Shown here piece by piece: positions 63,935 to 64,000 of a DNA stretch of 64,000 nt. The stretch is from Rhinopithecimicrobium faecis (GTDB lineage Bacteria; Bacteroidota; Bacteroidia; Sphingobacteriales; Sphingobacteriaceae), in the NCBI GenBank assembly GCA_017942165.1, contig JAGKSB010000003.1:124001-188000 (forward strand), given 5' to 3'. A program made the translations under genes and the position numbers. The notes below the pieces were generated by a model. The model saw nothing but the letters and a program-made list of their open reading frames with translations, searched no databases and had not been told where the DNA came from. Numbering within the stretch: position 1 is the first letter of the stretch; every line of letters begins with the position of its first letter.

Positions 63935-64000
63935 TGTTATGTAAAGTAAATAGAATACAAAAATACGCATTTTTACTAGATTTAGCGAAGGTAAATAGCG

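Overview
The window is chromosomal DNA from an AT-rich member of the Bacteroidota, most likely a Sphingobacterium- or Pedobacter-like member of the Sphingobacteriaceae. The evidence is: promoters of the Bacteroidota type (TTTG, 19 nt, TAnnTTTG) before tRNA-Pro, rpsL and higBA; a TonB receptor with an N-terminal carboxypeptidase-like domain; a GH92 mannosidase; a fimbrillin-type lipoprotein with its small partner peptide; the lipoprotein form of TamA (TamL) next to TamB; and the gene order rpsL-rpsG-fusA-rpsJ. The species is an inference.

Layout. 1-2.9 kb: the start of a beta-carbonic anhydrase, three small or unknown proteins and tRNA-Pro. 2.95-10 kb is an accessory island. It holds a complete ISAon1-type insertion sequence with an 8-bp target duplication, a decayed older relative abutting it, a three-gene Qat-type defence operon (qatA-qatB-qatC) with no qatD, and a frameshifted LuxR-type response regulator. 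10.3-14.9 kb: a secreted amidohydrolase and three unknown genes. 15-24.2 kb is a siderophore uptake locus: a divergent AraC-type regulator, TonB receptor, DUF4374 lipoprotein, cupin, two FecCD-type permeases, an ABC ATPase, and a binding lipoprotein preceded by four 20-bp tandem repeats. 24.3-33.9 kb: regulators (WYL, TPR-AraC), a fimbrillin-like pair, an MdaB-type reductase, a GH92 mannosidase and a DUF1080 protein. 33.9-39.2 kb: sparse small genes, Smr/UVR proteins, an SDR, an MFS pump, CutC, a conserved 59-aa protein and tRNA-Cys. 39.5-64 kb is mainly core: an outer-membrane protein, an AI-2E family transporter, the str operon ending at rpsJ, RNase R, a Fur-family regulator, a HigBA-like toxin-antitoxin pair, Fsa-type aldolase, an MFS protein, a retropepsin-like protein, malate dehydrogenase, TamL/TamB and valS.

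How it works together. In the siderophore locus the receptor and surface lipoprotein should capture a ferric chelate, the periplasmic lipoprotein should pass it to the two permeases and ATPase, and the AraC-type protein probably switches the receptor operon on. In the Qat locus a KAP ATPase, a QatB protein beginning Met-Gly-Thr-Ser and a QueC-like enzyme form a compact operon. The place where a TatD-like nuclease (qatD) would be expected holds only an orphan terminator and insertion-sequence debris. This operon is the most interesting system in the window: either a three-gene Qat variant or a system damaged by IS activity.
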